Positions 26,027-34,535 of a DNA stretch of 64,000 bases are shown here, one piece after another (positions within the stretch are counted from its first letter, which is position 1; every line of letters begins with the position of its first letter). The position numbers were made by a program, and so were the translations under genes. Source of the DNA: Sulfitobacter brevis (GTDB lineage Bacteria > Pseudomonadota > Alphaproteobacteria > Rhodobacterales > Rhodobacteraceae); the NCBI RefSeq assembly GCF_900112755.1, contig NZ_FOMW01000006.1:124001-188000 (forward strand), read 5' to 3'. Under the pieces are notes generated by a model. The model ran no database searches, was not told the DNA's origin, and saw only the letters and a program-made list of their open reading frames with translations.

Positions 26027-26383
26027 ATGTTGAAGTATTTGAGCCTGATGATGATCTGTGCCGCTGCCCCGTTGGCAGCGCAGCAGGCCAGCAACGCCCC
26101 AGCCGGCGTGTTGCGCGCATTGGACAAGACATCGGGTAATACCGCAGATGTTGAACTGCGCGAAGGGCAAACCGCGCGGTTGGGCCTGCTCAGCATCACC
26201 ATGAACGAATGTCGCTATCCCGAAGGCAACCCATCGGGCGATGCCTATGCGGAGCTTACAATTACCGAAGAAGGTGAGACGAGGCCGGTGTTTTCCGGCT
26301 GGATGATCGCGTCATCGCCTGCTTTGTCGGCGATGGAGCACCAGCGTTATGATGTTTGGGTCATCCGCTGCGTCACCTCGTAA
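26027..26383 (+). CDS. DUF2155 domain protein, exported
   Basis: This 118-residue protein has a signal peptide (cut near AAPLAAQQ) and a DUF2155 domain, identified by LRALDKTSGNTADVELREG, MNECRYPEGNPSGDAYAELTI and the C-terminal HQRYDVWVIRC. Two conserved cysteines (in NECRYP and IRCVTS) probably form a disulfide in the periplasm. Function is unknown; the family is alphaproteobacterial and sits beside aat and NDUFA12. Its last 37 bases overlap the 3' end of aat on the other strand. Confidence 0.85.
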   Translation: MLKYLSLMMICAAAPLAAQQASNAPAGVLRALDKTSGNTADVELREGQTARLGLLSITMNECRYPEGNPSGDAYAELTITEEGETRPVFSGWMIASSPALSAMEHQRYDVWVIRCVTS

Positions 26384-26982
26384 AGTGGCACCACCGCTGA
26401 AGGCATAATCTGCGCATCACCGACAAGGGCCGCGTCCAGTCGCGTATGATAGGCCGCGCGGCTGATCTCGACCGCGCCAAGGCTGGCCAGATGCGAAGTC
26501 AGGAATTGCGTGTCAAACAGGGTAAAGCCCGAGCGTTTCAGCACATCCACCAACCCCGCCAGCGCCATTTTGGAGGCGTTGTCACGGCGCGAAAACATGC
26601 TTTCGCCAAAAAAGGCGGTCCCTAGCGAGACCCCGTAAACACCGCCCACCAGCGTGTCACTCTCCCAGATTTCATAGGAATGGGCGCGGCCTTGTTCGTG
26701 CAGGGCTTGGTAAAGGCGGGTAATCTCGGCGTTGATCCATGTATCGGCGCGATCTGCACAGGCGGCGACCACTTGCGCGAAATCAAAGTTGAGCCGCGGT
26801 TGAAACGGGGTGCGCCGCAGGGCGCGGGCCAAAGAGCGCGAGATGTGAAAGCCGTCCAGCGGCAAAATCCCCCGCCGCCGCGGATCGACCCAGAAAATCT
26901 CCGGGTCGTCGCGGTGTTCGGACATCGGGAAAATCCCGACGGCATAGCCTTGGAGCAGCAGGTCCGGTGTTAGCTCGGACAT
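26347..26982 (-). CDS. aat: Leucyl/phenylalanyl-tRNA-protein transferase
   Basis: This 211-residue cytosolic enzyme adds Leu or Phe to N-terminal Arg or Lys residues, marking proteins for ClpS-ClpAP degradation (N-end rule). Typical motifs are LLLQGYAVGIFPMSE, IFWVDPRRRGILPLDGFHISRSL, DTWINAEITRLYQALHEQGRAHSYE and GTAFFGESMFSRRDNASKMAL. It is 8 bases downstream of accC in the same direction. The 3' end overlaps the DUF2155 gene convergently. Confidence 0.96.
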   Translation of the reverse strand: MSELTPDLLLQGYAVGIFPMSEHRDDPEIFWVDPRRRGILPLDGFHISRSLARALRRTPFQPRLNFDFAQVVAACADRADTWINAEITRLYQALHEQGRAHSYEIWESDTLVGGVYGVSLGTAFFGESMFSRRDNASKMALAGLVDVLKRSGFTLFDTQFLTSHLASLGAVEISRAAYHTRLDAALVGDAQIMPSAVVPLYEVTQRMTQTS

Positions 26983-26990
26983 GGGTCAGC

Positions 26991-28343
26991 TCAGGCGCTG
27001 CCGAGATGGGTTTCCAGCCAGTGTTCCAGCCAGTGGATATTGTAGTCCCCGCTCTGGATTTCCGGCTCGGCGAGCAGGGCATGGAACAGGGGCACTGTGG
27101 TATCGACGCCGTCCACGATCAACTCTCCCAAGGCGCGGCCCAAGCGGGCCAATGCTTCGGGGCGGTCGCGACCATGCACGATCAGCTTGCCGATCAGGCT
27201 GTCGTAATAGGGCGGTATCCGGTAGCCGTCATAGAGCGCGCTGTCCATCCGCACACCCAAACCACCCGGTGCGTGATACTGGGTGATCCGCCCCGGACAG
27301 GGCGCAAAATTCGGCAGCTTCTCAGCGTTGATTCGCACTTCGATGGCATGGCCGTTGATTTTGAGGTCGTCCTGCACAAAGGACATTTCCATGCCGGAGG
27401 CAACGCGGATTTGCTCGCGCACCAAATCGACGCCAAAGATGCCTTCGGTTACAGGGTGCTCGACCTGCAGGCGGGTGTTCATCTCGATGAAATAGAACTC
27501 GCCGTTTTCATAAAGAAACTCGATCGTGCCGGCGCCAATGTAGTTGATGTCGGCCATCGCGTCGGCACAAACCTTGCCGATACGGGCGCGTTCTTGGGCG
27601 GTGATGGTCGGGCCGGGGGCCTCTTCGAAAACCTTCTGGTGACGGCGCTGAAGCGAGCAATCCCGCTCACCCAAATGCACGGCGCGGCCTTTGCCATCGC
27701 CAAACACCTGAATTTCGATGTGGCGCGGGGTGGTGAGGTATTTCTCGATATAGACTTCGTCGTTGCCGAAGTTGGATTTGCCCTCGGCGCGTGCGGTCTG
27801 GAAGGCCCGCTCCATGTCCTTGGCGGTCTGGGCGACTTTCATGCCCTTGCCGCCACCGCCAGCCGTGGCTTTGATGATGACCGGATAGCCGACCTCTTCG
27901 CCGATGCGCTTGGCATCCTCCAACGTGGCGACGCCGCCATCACTGCCGGGCACGCAAGGCACGCCAAGCGCCTTCATCGTGTCTTTGGCGGTGATCTTGT
28001 CGCCCATCACGCGGATATGCTCGGCTGTCGGGCCGATGAAGGTCAGGCCGTGGTCTTCGATCACCTGCACAAAACCCGCATTTTCGCTGAGAAAGCCGTA
28101 ACCGGGGTGGATTGCCTCGGCGCCAGTGATTTCACAAGCGGCGATGATCGAGGGGATCGAAAGATAGGACAACGCCGAGGAGGGCGGGCCGATGCAAACG
28201 CTTTCATCGGCCATGCGCACATGCATGGCGTCACTGTCGGCGGTCGAGTGGACCGCGACCGACTGGATGCCCATTTCGCGGGCGGCGCGGATGACCCGCA
28301 GCGCGATCTCTCCGCGGTTGGCGACAAGGATCTTTTTGAACAT
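26991..28343 (-). CDS. accC: Acetyl-CoA carboxylase biotin carboxylase subunit
   Basis: This 450-residue ATP-grasp enzyme carboxylates the biotin on AccB, the first step of fatty-acid synthesis. It begins FKKILVANRGEIALRVIRAA and has the glycine-rich loop IIKATAGGGGKGMKVA, the HLGERDCSLQRRHQK motif and the active-site block FIEMNTRLQVEHPVTE. Length equals that of other AccC proteins. It lies 10 bases downstream of accB and 8 bases upstream of aat. Confidence 0.97.
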   Translation of the reverse strand: MFKKILVANRGEIALRVIRAAREMGIQSVAVHSTADSDAMHVRMADESVCIGPPSSALSYLSIPSIIAACEITGAEAIHPGYGFLSENAGFVQVIEDHGLTFIGPTAEHIRVMGDKITAKDTMKALGVPCVPGSDGGVATLEDAKRIGEEVGYPVIIKATAGGGGKGMKVAQTAKDMERAFQTARAEGKSNFGNDEVYIEKYLTTPRHIEIQVFGDGKGRAVHLGERDCSLQRRHQKVFEEAPGPTITAQERARIGKVCADAMADINYIGAGTIEFLYENGEFYFIEMNTRLQVEHPVTEGIFGVDLVREQIRVASGMEMSFVQDDLKINGHAIEVRINAEKLPNFAPCPGRITQYHAPGGLGVRMDSALYDGYRIPPYYDSLIGKLIVHGRDRPEALARLGRALGELIVDGVDTTVPLFHALLAEPEIQSGDYNIHWLEHWLETHLGSA

Positions 28344-28353
28344 GGGGGACGCC

Positions 28354-28857
28354 TTATTCGAGGATCACAAGGGGCGCGCCGAATTCGACTGCATCGCCGT
28401 CAGCCACCATGATGCGCTTGATCGTACCGGCGCGGGGGGCGGGGATGTGGTTCATGGTTTTCATAGCTTCGACGATCAGCAGGGTGTCGCCTTCGGCAAC
28501 CAACTGGCCGACGCTGATGAATGCAGGAGCGCCCGGCTCGGCTTGGGAATAGATGGTGCCGACCATCGGCGACGTAACCGCACCGGGGTGATCGGCAGGA
28601 TCGGCGGGCGCATCGCTGGCACCGGCACCGGTGGCCTGCATCGGCGCAGAGGCGGCGGCGGACATCTGCGCAGGTGCTGCCTGCATCTGTTGGGGAGCGA
28701 TGATCTGCTGTGGCGGTTTGCGGCTGACGCGGACATTGAGGCTGTCGTCTTCGGCGTAATCGCGTTTGACCTGCAATTCGGTCAGATCGTTTTCGTTCAG
28801 TAATTCCGCCAGAGCACGGATAAAGGCGACGTCGGCGTCATGGGTGTTTTTAGTCAT
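28354..28857 (-). CDS. accB: Acetyl-CoA carboxylase biotin carboxyl carrier protein
   Basis: This 167-residue carrier holds the biotin that shuttles CO2. The biotinylated lysine is in VEAMKTMNHI, and the domain begins with TSPMVGTIYSQAEPGAPAF. An N-terminal helical part (FIRALAELLNENDLTELQV) is joined to the biotin domain by an Ala/Pro/Gln-rich linker of roughly 50 residues. ATG at 28857 is taken; a longer frame to 28872 is possible (MVEEHM). It begins the accB-accC-aat unit. Confidence 0.95.
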   Translation of the reverse strand: MTKNTHDADVAFIRALAELLNENDLTELQVKRDYAEDDSLNVRVSRKPPQQIIAPQQMQAAPAQMSAAASAPMQATGAGASDAPADPADHPGAVTSPMVGTIYSQAEPGAPAFISVGQLVAEGDTLLIVEAMKTMNHIPAPRAGTIKRIMVADGDAVEFGAPLVILE

Positions 28858-29002
28858 ATGTTCCTCGACCATTCCAAGAAGGTGGGCGTGTGCCTGTCAT
28901 TATATTTGGCACGTTATAGGACATGGGATACCCCAAGGAAAGCCAACTGTTGCGGGGCTAAATTTGTGCGGGCATGGTGGCGCCAAAATAGAGAGGCTTC
29001 TT

Positions 29003-30523
29003 ATGAACATTGCACATTGGCTGGTCCGGCGCGCGGCTTTGGCGGGGGCGGCACCGGCATTGTTCTCAGGTCAAGCGCAGGTTGCGGATTATGCGGGTTT
29101 TGCGCGGCAGGCGGCGGCCGTGGGTGGCTGGTTGCAGGCCCAAGGCATTATTGCGGGCGATCGTGTGGCGATCTTCAGCCAGAATGTGCCGGAATATCTG
29201 GTGGCGCTTTACGGGATCTGGATGGTGGGGGCGGCAGCGGTGCCGGTCAATGCCAAGCTGCATACCCGTGAGGCCGCGTTTATTCTGGGTGATGCGGGCG
29301 CGCGGGTTGTCTTTGCTTCGCCTAGTCTCGCGCAGGGTTTGCGGGTTGAGGCAGTTGCGGCGCAGATCGTTACAATGGCGGGGCCGGAGTTTGAGACGGT
29401 GCTGGCAGCGGCACCTTTAGCGGCAGTTGTGGATCGCAGCAGCGAGGATTTGGCGTGGTTGTTCTACACCTCCGGCACCACGGGGGCGCCAAAGGGGGTG
29501 ATGATCACCCACGGCATGTTGGCGTCCATGGCGTTGAGCTACACGGCAGATGTGGACAGCGTTCGGGCCGGGGACACCACGATTTATGCAGCCCCGATGA
29601 GCCACGGCGCAGGTCTTTATAATGTGATGCATGTGCAGGCAGGCGCGCGGCATGTGTGTCCCGTCTCGGGCGGGTTTGACGCGGCAGAAGTCCTTGATCT
29701 GGCGGCCCATTTCGGCGCGGCGCATCTGTTTGCCGCGCCAACGATGGTGAAGCGGATGACCGAGTACGCGCAAGCTGCGGGGCAGCGCGGTGCAGGGCTG
29801 CGCAGCGTGATCTATGCGGGCGGGCCGATGTATAACGCCGACATCATTGCGGCGGTGGCATGGTTCGGGCCGGTGTTTGTGCAAATTTACGGATTGGGTG
29901 AGTGTCCGATGGGGATTACCGTTTTGCCGCGTGCCGATGTGGCGGATCGTAGTCGACCGGACTGGCAGGCGCGGCTGGCTTCGGTCGGCTATCCGCAGGC
30001 GGCAGTCGAGGTGCGCATTGGCGATGCGCAAGGCAGGCCGTTGGAGGTAGGCGCGCAGGGCGAGATCATGGTGTGTGGCCGGACGGTCATGTCGCAGTAT
30101 TGGAATAATCCGCAAGCCACACAGAAGACCCTGATCGACGGGTGGTTGATGACCGGTGATCTGGGATTTGTCGATGCGCAGGGCTATGTCACGTTGCAGG
30201 ATCGCAGCAAGGATTTGATCATCACCGGCGGCTCCAACGTCTATCCACGCGAGGTGGAGGAGGTGCTGTTGACCCATCCGCAATTGCGCGAAGTATCCGT
30301 CGTCGGGCGGGTCCATCCGGAATGGGGCGAGGAGGTGGTGGCCTTTGTTGTCGGCGATGCGCCGGAGGCTGAGCTGGACCAGTTGTGTCTAGACAATATC
30401 GCGCGTTTCAAGCGGCCCAAAGAATACATCCGGCTTTCGGAATTGCCGAAGAATAATTATGGCAAGGTACTGAAGACGGAACTGCGGGCGATCTTGGCCG
30501 CGCGGGGGGAGGGATCCGCGTAA
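29003..30523 (+). CDS. Acyl-CoA synthetase, AMP-forming
   Basis: This 506-residue adenylate-forming ligase activates a carboxylic acid to its CoA thioester. The AMP-binding P-loop is WLFYTSGTTGAPKGVMITHG near residue 152; IYGLGECPMG, WLMTGDLGFVDAQGYVTLQDRSKDLIITGG and the catalytic lysine region LPKNNYGKVLKTEL are in the right order. The substrate is not clear; size and motifs fit medium or aromatic acid ligases. It is alone, facing the second branched-chain-type ABC operon, and begins 145 bases from the divergent accB. Confidence 0.85.
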   Translation: MNIAHWLVRRAALAGAAPALFSGQAQVADYAGFARQAAAVGGWLQAQGIIAGDRVAIFSQNVPEYLVALYGIWMVGAAAVPVNAKLHTREAAFILGDAGARVVFASPSLAQGLRVEAVAAQIVTMAGPEFETVLAAAPLAAVVDRSSEDLAWLFYTSGTTGAPKGVMITHGMLASMALSYTADVDSVRAGDTTIYAAPMSHGAGLYNVMHVQAGARHVCPVSGGFDAAEVLDLAAHFGAAHLFAAPTMVKRMTEYAQAAGQRGAGLRSVIYAGGPMYNADIIAAVAWFGPVFVQIYGLGECPMGITVLPRADVADRSRPDWQARLASVGYPQAAVEVRIGDAQGRPLEVGAQGEIMVCGRTVMSQYWNNPQATQKTLIDGWLMTGDLGFVDAQGYVTLQDRSKDLIITGGSNVYPREVEEVLLTHPQLREVSVVGRVHPEWGEEVVAFVVGDAPEAELDQLCLDNIARFKRPKEYIRLSELPKNNYGKVLKTELRAILAARGEGSA

Positions 30524-30553
30524 ACGCGGGGACCGCGATTTCGGGTTGGGGGG

Positions 30554-30574
30554 CTGGGGGATTTCCTCCCCCGG
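30554..30574. terminator. Hairpin between convergent acyl-CoA ligase and livF-type genes
   Basis: CTGGGGGA and TCCCCCGG form an 8-bp stem (one G-U pair) with a 5-base loop. It lies 31 bases after the ligase stop and 37 bases beyond the facing ATPase gene's stop. No U-tract follows on the plus strand, so termination efficiency is uncertain. Confidence 0.4.
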
Positions 30575-30610
30575 CCCTGCCTCGGATATTTATGGCTAAA
30601 AGAGCCGGCG

Positions 30611-31363
30611 TTAGATGGCGAGGTATTCAGCGCGCAGAGCGGCGTTGTTGAGGACCTCGGCGGCGGTGCCGTCAAAGACGATGCCACCGGTATCGAGGAT
30701 CACCGCGCGGTCGGCGAGTTTAAGGGCGCGGACGGCATTTTGCTCGACAAGGATCGTGGTGATACCCTGCTCTTTGATCAGGGCGAGGGTTTTTTCGATC
30801 TCGTCGACGATCACCGGCGCGAGGCCTTCGTAAGGTTCATCGAGCAGCAGGACTTTGACATCGCGGGCCAGCGCGCGGGCGATGGCGAGCATCTGCTGTT
30901 CCCCGCCCGACAGGGTGATGCCTTCCTGGGCTTTGCGTTCGCCCAAGCGCGGGAAAAGTTCGTAGAGGCGGCTGAGGGGCCAGCCGATCGGCGGCGCGAT
31001 TTGGGCGAGTTTGAGATTTTCCTCGACGGTGAGGCCCGCGATGATGCGGCGGTCTTCGGGGACCAGCGCCATGCCAAGCTGGGACGCCTGATGGCTGGCC
31101 ATCGTGTGCAGGGGCTGGCCGTTCATCCAGATTTCGCCCTGCTTGGCCTCGGGGGAGGACAGCCGCGCGATGGCCCGCAAAGTCGAGGTTTTGCCCGCTC
31201 CGTTGCGACCCAGAAGCGCGACGATCTCGCCTTCGCGCACGTCAAAGCTGACGCCTTGGACGATATAGCTTTCGCCGTAATAGGCATGCAGGTCACGGAT
31301 CGAAAGATAGGCGGGGGCGCTGTCGGCGGTGGCTGCGCTGTGGTCGAGTGTGGCTGTGGTCAT
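30611..31363 (-). CDS. ABC transporter ATP-binding protein, LivF type (second system)
   Basis: This 250-residue ATPase belongs to the second branched-chain-type transporter. Walker A is GRNGAGKTS, signature LSGGEQQMLAIARALA, Walker B VLLLDEPYEGL; the H-loop region reads LVEQNAVRALKLAD. It has about 20 extra N-terminal residues (ATLDHSAATADSAPAY) before the domain, with the ATG at 31363. It is the last gene of the operon binding protein - LivH - LivM - LivG - LivF, read leftward. Confidence 0.88.
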   Translation of the reverse strand: MTTATLDHSAATADSAPAYLSIRDLHAYYGESYIVQGVSFDVREGEIVALLGRNGAGKTSTLRAIARLSSPEAKQGEIWMNGQPLHTMASHQASQLGMALVPEDRRIIAGLTVEENLKLAQIAPPIGWPLSRLYELFPRLGERKAQEGITLSGGEQQMLAIARALARDVKVLLLDEPYEGLAPVIVDEIEKTLALIKEQGITTILVEQNAVRALKLADRAVILDTGGIVFDGTAAEVLNNAALRAEYLAI

Positions 31364-31390
31364 GAACTTGGTCCTTTAGCGGGGGCGCGG

Positions 31391-32155
31391 TTACGCGGCA
31401 TCCTGGCTTTCGCCGAGGTAGGCTTCGCGCACTTTGGGGTGGCCCTTGATCTTTTCAGGTGTGTCTTCGACCAGCGGGGTGCCTTGGGCCAGAACGGTGA
31501 TGCGTTCGGCCAGCGAGAATACCACATGCATATCGTGTTCGATGATCGCGATGGTGATGTTGCGTTCCTCTTTGATCTGCTTGAGCAGGTCGATGGTGTT
31601 GTTGGTATCAGCCCGCGCCATCCCGGCGGTGGGTTCATCCAGCAGCAGCAGGCGCGGGTCTTGCGCCAGACACATCGAGATTTCCAGACGACGTTTGTCA
31701 CCGCGGGACATGGCGGCGGCGTGCATATGCCTTTTGTCCATCAGCTTCATGTCTTCCAACATATGCTCGGCTTTTTCGATCACGTCGCGCTGGCTGGCGA
31801 CGCTGGCCAGCGCGTTCAGCTCAAACGCGCCATCACGTTTGGCAAAGCACGAGATCAGCATGTTTTCCATCACCGTCAGATCGCCGAAGATCTCGGGTGT
31901 CTGGAACACGCGGCTGATGCCCATCTGGTTGATCTCAAAGGGTTTGCGCCCCAGCACCGATTGCCCGTCGAACATGACCGATCCGGTGTCAGGGATCAGC
32001 TTGCCGATCAGGCAGTTGAGCAGGGTGGATTTTCCGGCACCGTTGGGGCCGATGATCGCGTGAACGGTGTTCTCCGCGATGCTGAGGTTGACGTTATCGA
32101 GTGCCTTCAACCCGCCGAAGCGTTTGCCGACATTTTTGACTTCGAGAATGGCCAT
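31391..32155 (-). CDS. ABC transporter ATP-binding protein, LivG type (second system)
   Basis: This 254-residue ATPase has Walker A GPNGAGKSTLLN near residue 38, signature MSRGDKRRLEISM (a common LivG variant) and Walker B LLLLDEPTAGMARADT, followed by the H-loop IIEHDMHVVFSLAE. The ATG at 32155 (MAILEVKNVGKRFGG) is the family start and has AAGGAGC upstream; the frame extends to 32278 inside the permease gene without similarity. It sits 10 bases after the LivM-type gene. Confidence 0.88.
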   Translation of the reverse strand: MAILEVKNVGKRFGGLKALDNVNLSIAENTVHAIIGPNGAGKSTLLNCLIGKLIPDTGSVMFDGQSVLGRKPFEINQMGISRVFQTPEIFGDLTVMENMLISCFAKRDGAFELNALASVASQRDVIEKAEHMLEDMKLMDKRHMHAAAMSRGDKRRLEISMCLAQDPRLLLLDEPTAGMARADTNNTIDLLKQIKEERNITIAIIEHDMHVVFSLAERITVLAQGTPLVEDTPEKIKGHPKVREAYLGESQDAA

Positions 32156-32165
32156 GTCAGGCTCC

Positions 32166-33389
32166 TTATTCTGCGGCGGGGTTGCGTTGTTTCGCGGCGT
32201 CAGCCTCAACCGAGCCTGCGTTGCGATCACGGCGGCGGAAGACGCGACCGATACGTTGGCCGCCCTCGACCAACCCACCGGGCAGGAAGATCACAACCAG
32301 CATGAACAGCAGGCCCAAAGTGAGGTTCCAGCCTTTGCCGACGAAGGGGTGCACGATTGTGACCATGAAATCCTCCATCCCGTCGGGCAGGATGGCAAAC
32401 CAGCTGTGCAGCACGTTGTCGTTGATTTTGGCAAAGATGTTCTCGAAATACTTGATGAAACCTGCGCCAAGAACCGGCCCGATCAGGGTGCCTGCACCGC
32501 CGAGGATGGTCATCAGAACGACTTCGCCGGAGGCGGTCCATTGCATGCGCTCGGCACCAGCCAGCGGGTCCATCGAGGCCAGCAAACCGCCAGCCAGACC
32601 TGCATACATGCCCGAGATCACGAAAGCTGCGAGCGTATAGGGGCGGGTGTTGAGGCCGGTGTAGTTCATCCGCTGCTGGTTGGATTTAACCGCGCGCAGC
32701 ATCATGCCGAAAGGCGAGCGGAAGATGCGGATCGCGAGGTAGAACATGATCAGCAGGATGACCGCGCAGAAATAGTAGCCTGCGTTGAAGTCAAATGACC
32801 AAGCCCCCGCATCCAGCGTATAGGTCGAGCGCATTTCGACGATGCCCAGTAGGTGCGGTACGCTTTCCCAGTCGTCGATCAGGATTTGCGGGTCGGAAGT
32901 ATAGACCTGCAAGCCGGTTTCGCCATTGGTGATGGTGGTGCCCAGAAAGCGGCCAATCAGGTCGGAATAGGAGATGGCGAACATCATCTGCGCAAAAGCG
33001 AGGGTGAGGATCGAAAAGTAAATCCCAGATCGCCGCAGACTGATAAAGCCGATGGCCAGCGCAAAGATTGCCGATACGATCACCGCAAGGAACAGCCCTG
33101 GAATGACGTTGTAATCCAGCAGCTTGTACATCCAGACCACGGCGTAGGAGCCAATGCCCAGGAAGGCCGCGTGGCCGAAAGAGAGGTAGCCTGTCAGACC
33201 AAACAGCAGGTTAAACCCGATGGCGAAAATGCCAAAGATCACAAAGCGCTGCATGAGGTCGGGGTAGCCCGCGTTAAACTGCGCCATGGCCGATCCGGTC
33301 GGAAAGGGGTTGAGGATGAAGGGCGCAAAAAGCGCCATTATCGCGACGATGATCAGCAGGGTGCTGTCTCTTTTACCGATACCGAACAT
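32166..33389 (-). CDS. ABC transporter permease, LivM type (second system)
   Basis: This 407-residue permease is longer than the first LivM at 2484 because of an extended periplasmic part between membrane segments (around residues 145-190) and a charged cytosolic tail. [28 protein letters not shown] is the family motif. Loop region [20 protein letters not shown] contacts the ATPase, and [17 protein letters not shown] follows. It begins 3 bases after the LivH-type stop. Confidence 0.87.
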   Translation of the reverse strand: MFGIGKRDSTLLIIVAIMALFAPFILNPFPTGSAMAQFNAGYPDLMQRFVIFGIFAIGFNLLFGLTGYLSFGHAAFLGIGSYAVVWMYKLLDYNVIPGLFLAVIVSAIFALAIGFISLRRSGIYFSILTLAFAQMMFAISYSDLIGRFLGTTITNGETGLQVYTSDPQILIDDWESVPHLLGIVEMRSTYTLDAGAWSFDFNAGYYFCAVILLIMFYLAIRIFRSPFGMMLRAVKSNQQRMNYTGLNTRPYTLAAFVISGMYAGLAGGLLASMDPLAGAERMQWTASGEVVLMTILGGAGTLIGPVLGAGFIKYFENIFAKINDNVLHSWFAILPDGMEDFMVTIVHPFVGKGWNLTLGLLFMLVVIFLPGGLVEGGQRIGRVFRRRDRNAGSVEADAAKQRNPAAE

Positions 33390-33392
33390 GGG

Positions 33393-34421
33393 TTATTCCT
33401 CCATCACGCCCTTGCGACCCATCAGGCCGCGCGGACGCGTCAACAAGATCACAATAGCGACCACATAGATGATGATCTGGTCGATGCCGGGCAGTACGGC
33501 CTTGACCTCATTCAGCGAGGCGAGGCTTTCCAGAATGCCGAGCATAAAGCCCGCCAGCACCGCACCGGGCAGCGAGCCCATACCGCCGACAACCACGACC
33601 ACAAAGCTCAGCACAAGAAAGTCCATGCCCATGTGGTAGTTGGGCGAGTTGATCGGTGCGTACATCACCCCCGCGAGCCCTGCCACGGCGGCAGCAATGC
33701 CGAACATGATGGAGAAGCGTTTGTCGATGTCGATGCCGAGCAAGCCTACGGTCTCACGATCTGCCATACCCGCACGCACGACCATCCCGAAGGTGGTGAA
33801 CTGCAAGAAGGCAAAGACCGCGCCGATGATCAGCGTCGAGAAGCCGAAGTAGACCAGCCGCCAGTAGGGGTAGGCCAGCGAGGTATCGAGGCCCAACAGC
33901 GGGGCAAAGTCAAAGCTGCCGACAAAGGCAGAAGGCGCCGGTGTGGGGATCGGGTTGGCGCCGTAAAAATACTTGATGATCTCCTGCAGCACGATGGCAA
34001 GCCCAAAGGTCACGAGGATCTGGTCGGCATGGGGGCGCTTGTAGAAGTGCTTGATCAGCCCGCGTTCCATCACATAGCCGATAAACAGCATGACGGGGAT
34101 CGCAAAGAGGATCGCGAGCGGCACCGACCAATCGATGATCAGGCTGCCGGTTTCAGGGCCGAACCAGCTTTCTACATAGGGCGTCTTGATCTCCAGCGGG
34201 CGACCCAGAAAATCTTTCTGTGTTTCATCCAGAGTTATGGTGCTGAGGCTTAGCAGCTTTTGCACCGTGACGGCGCAGAATGCGCCCAGCATGAACAATG
34301 CCCCGTGGGCAAAGTTCACCACGCCAAGCGTGCCGAAGATCAACGTCAGGCCAAGCGCGATCAGCGCATAGGCAGACCCCTTGTCGAGACCGTTCAGAAT
34401 TTGGAGTAGGATTGCGTCCAT
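33393..34421 (-). CDS. ABC transporter permease, LivH type (second system)
   Basis: This 342-residue permease carries the LivH motif ALIALGLTLIFGTLGVVNFAHGALFMLGAF at residues 19-48 or so. An insertion of about 40 residues after the second membrane segment (with DETQKDFLGRPLEIKTPYVE) distinguishes it from the first LivH. The cytosolic loop is RAGMADRETVGLLGID. ATG at 34421 is preceded by AAGGTGGGGACG; a GTG at 34430 is in frame. It follows the binding protein gene by 114 bases. Confidence 0.87.
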   Translation of the reverse strand: MDAILLQILNGLDKGSAYALIALGLTLIFGTLGVVNFAHGALFMLGAFCAVTVQKLLSLSTITLDETQKDFLGRPLEIKTPYVESWFGPETGSLIIDWSVPLAILFAIPVMLFIGYVMERGLIKHFYKRPHADQILVTFGLAIVLQEIIKYFYGANPIPTPAPSAFVGSFDFAPLLGLDTSLAYPYWRLVYFGFSTLIIGAVFAFLQFTTFGMVVRAGMADRETVGLLGIDIDKRFSIMFGIAAAVAGLAGVMYAPINSPNYHMGMDFLVLSFVVVVVGGMGSLPGAVLAGFMLGILESLASLNEVKAVLPGIDQIIIYVVAIVILLTRPRGLMGRKGVMEE

Positions 34422-34535
34422 CGTCCCCACCTTGTGGAAAGTTCAGTCTGCCGCGCGCCACAATGGGCGGGCCTGCGCGAAAGGCAGGGCGTGCGATGAA
34501 CGCGCGCCCTGCCACTGCATTTTCATGCGGTCGGT

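Noticed and set aside
26967-28412. Antisense open frame over accC
   Set aside because: accC is complete and conserved on the minus strand; the plus-strand frame is a GC-driven shadow.
30740-32305. Long antisense open frame (about 521 codons) across the second livF and livG
   Set aside because: Both Liv ATPases on the minus strand have complete Walker and signature motifs; the plus-strand product has no recognisable domain.
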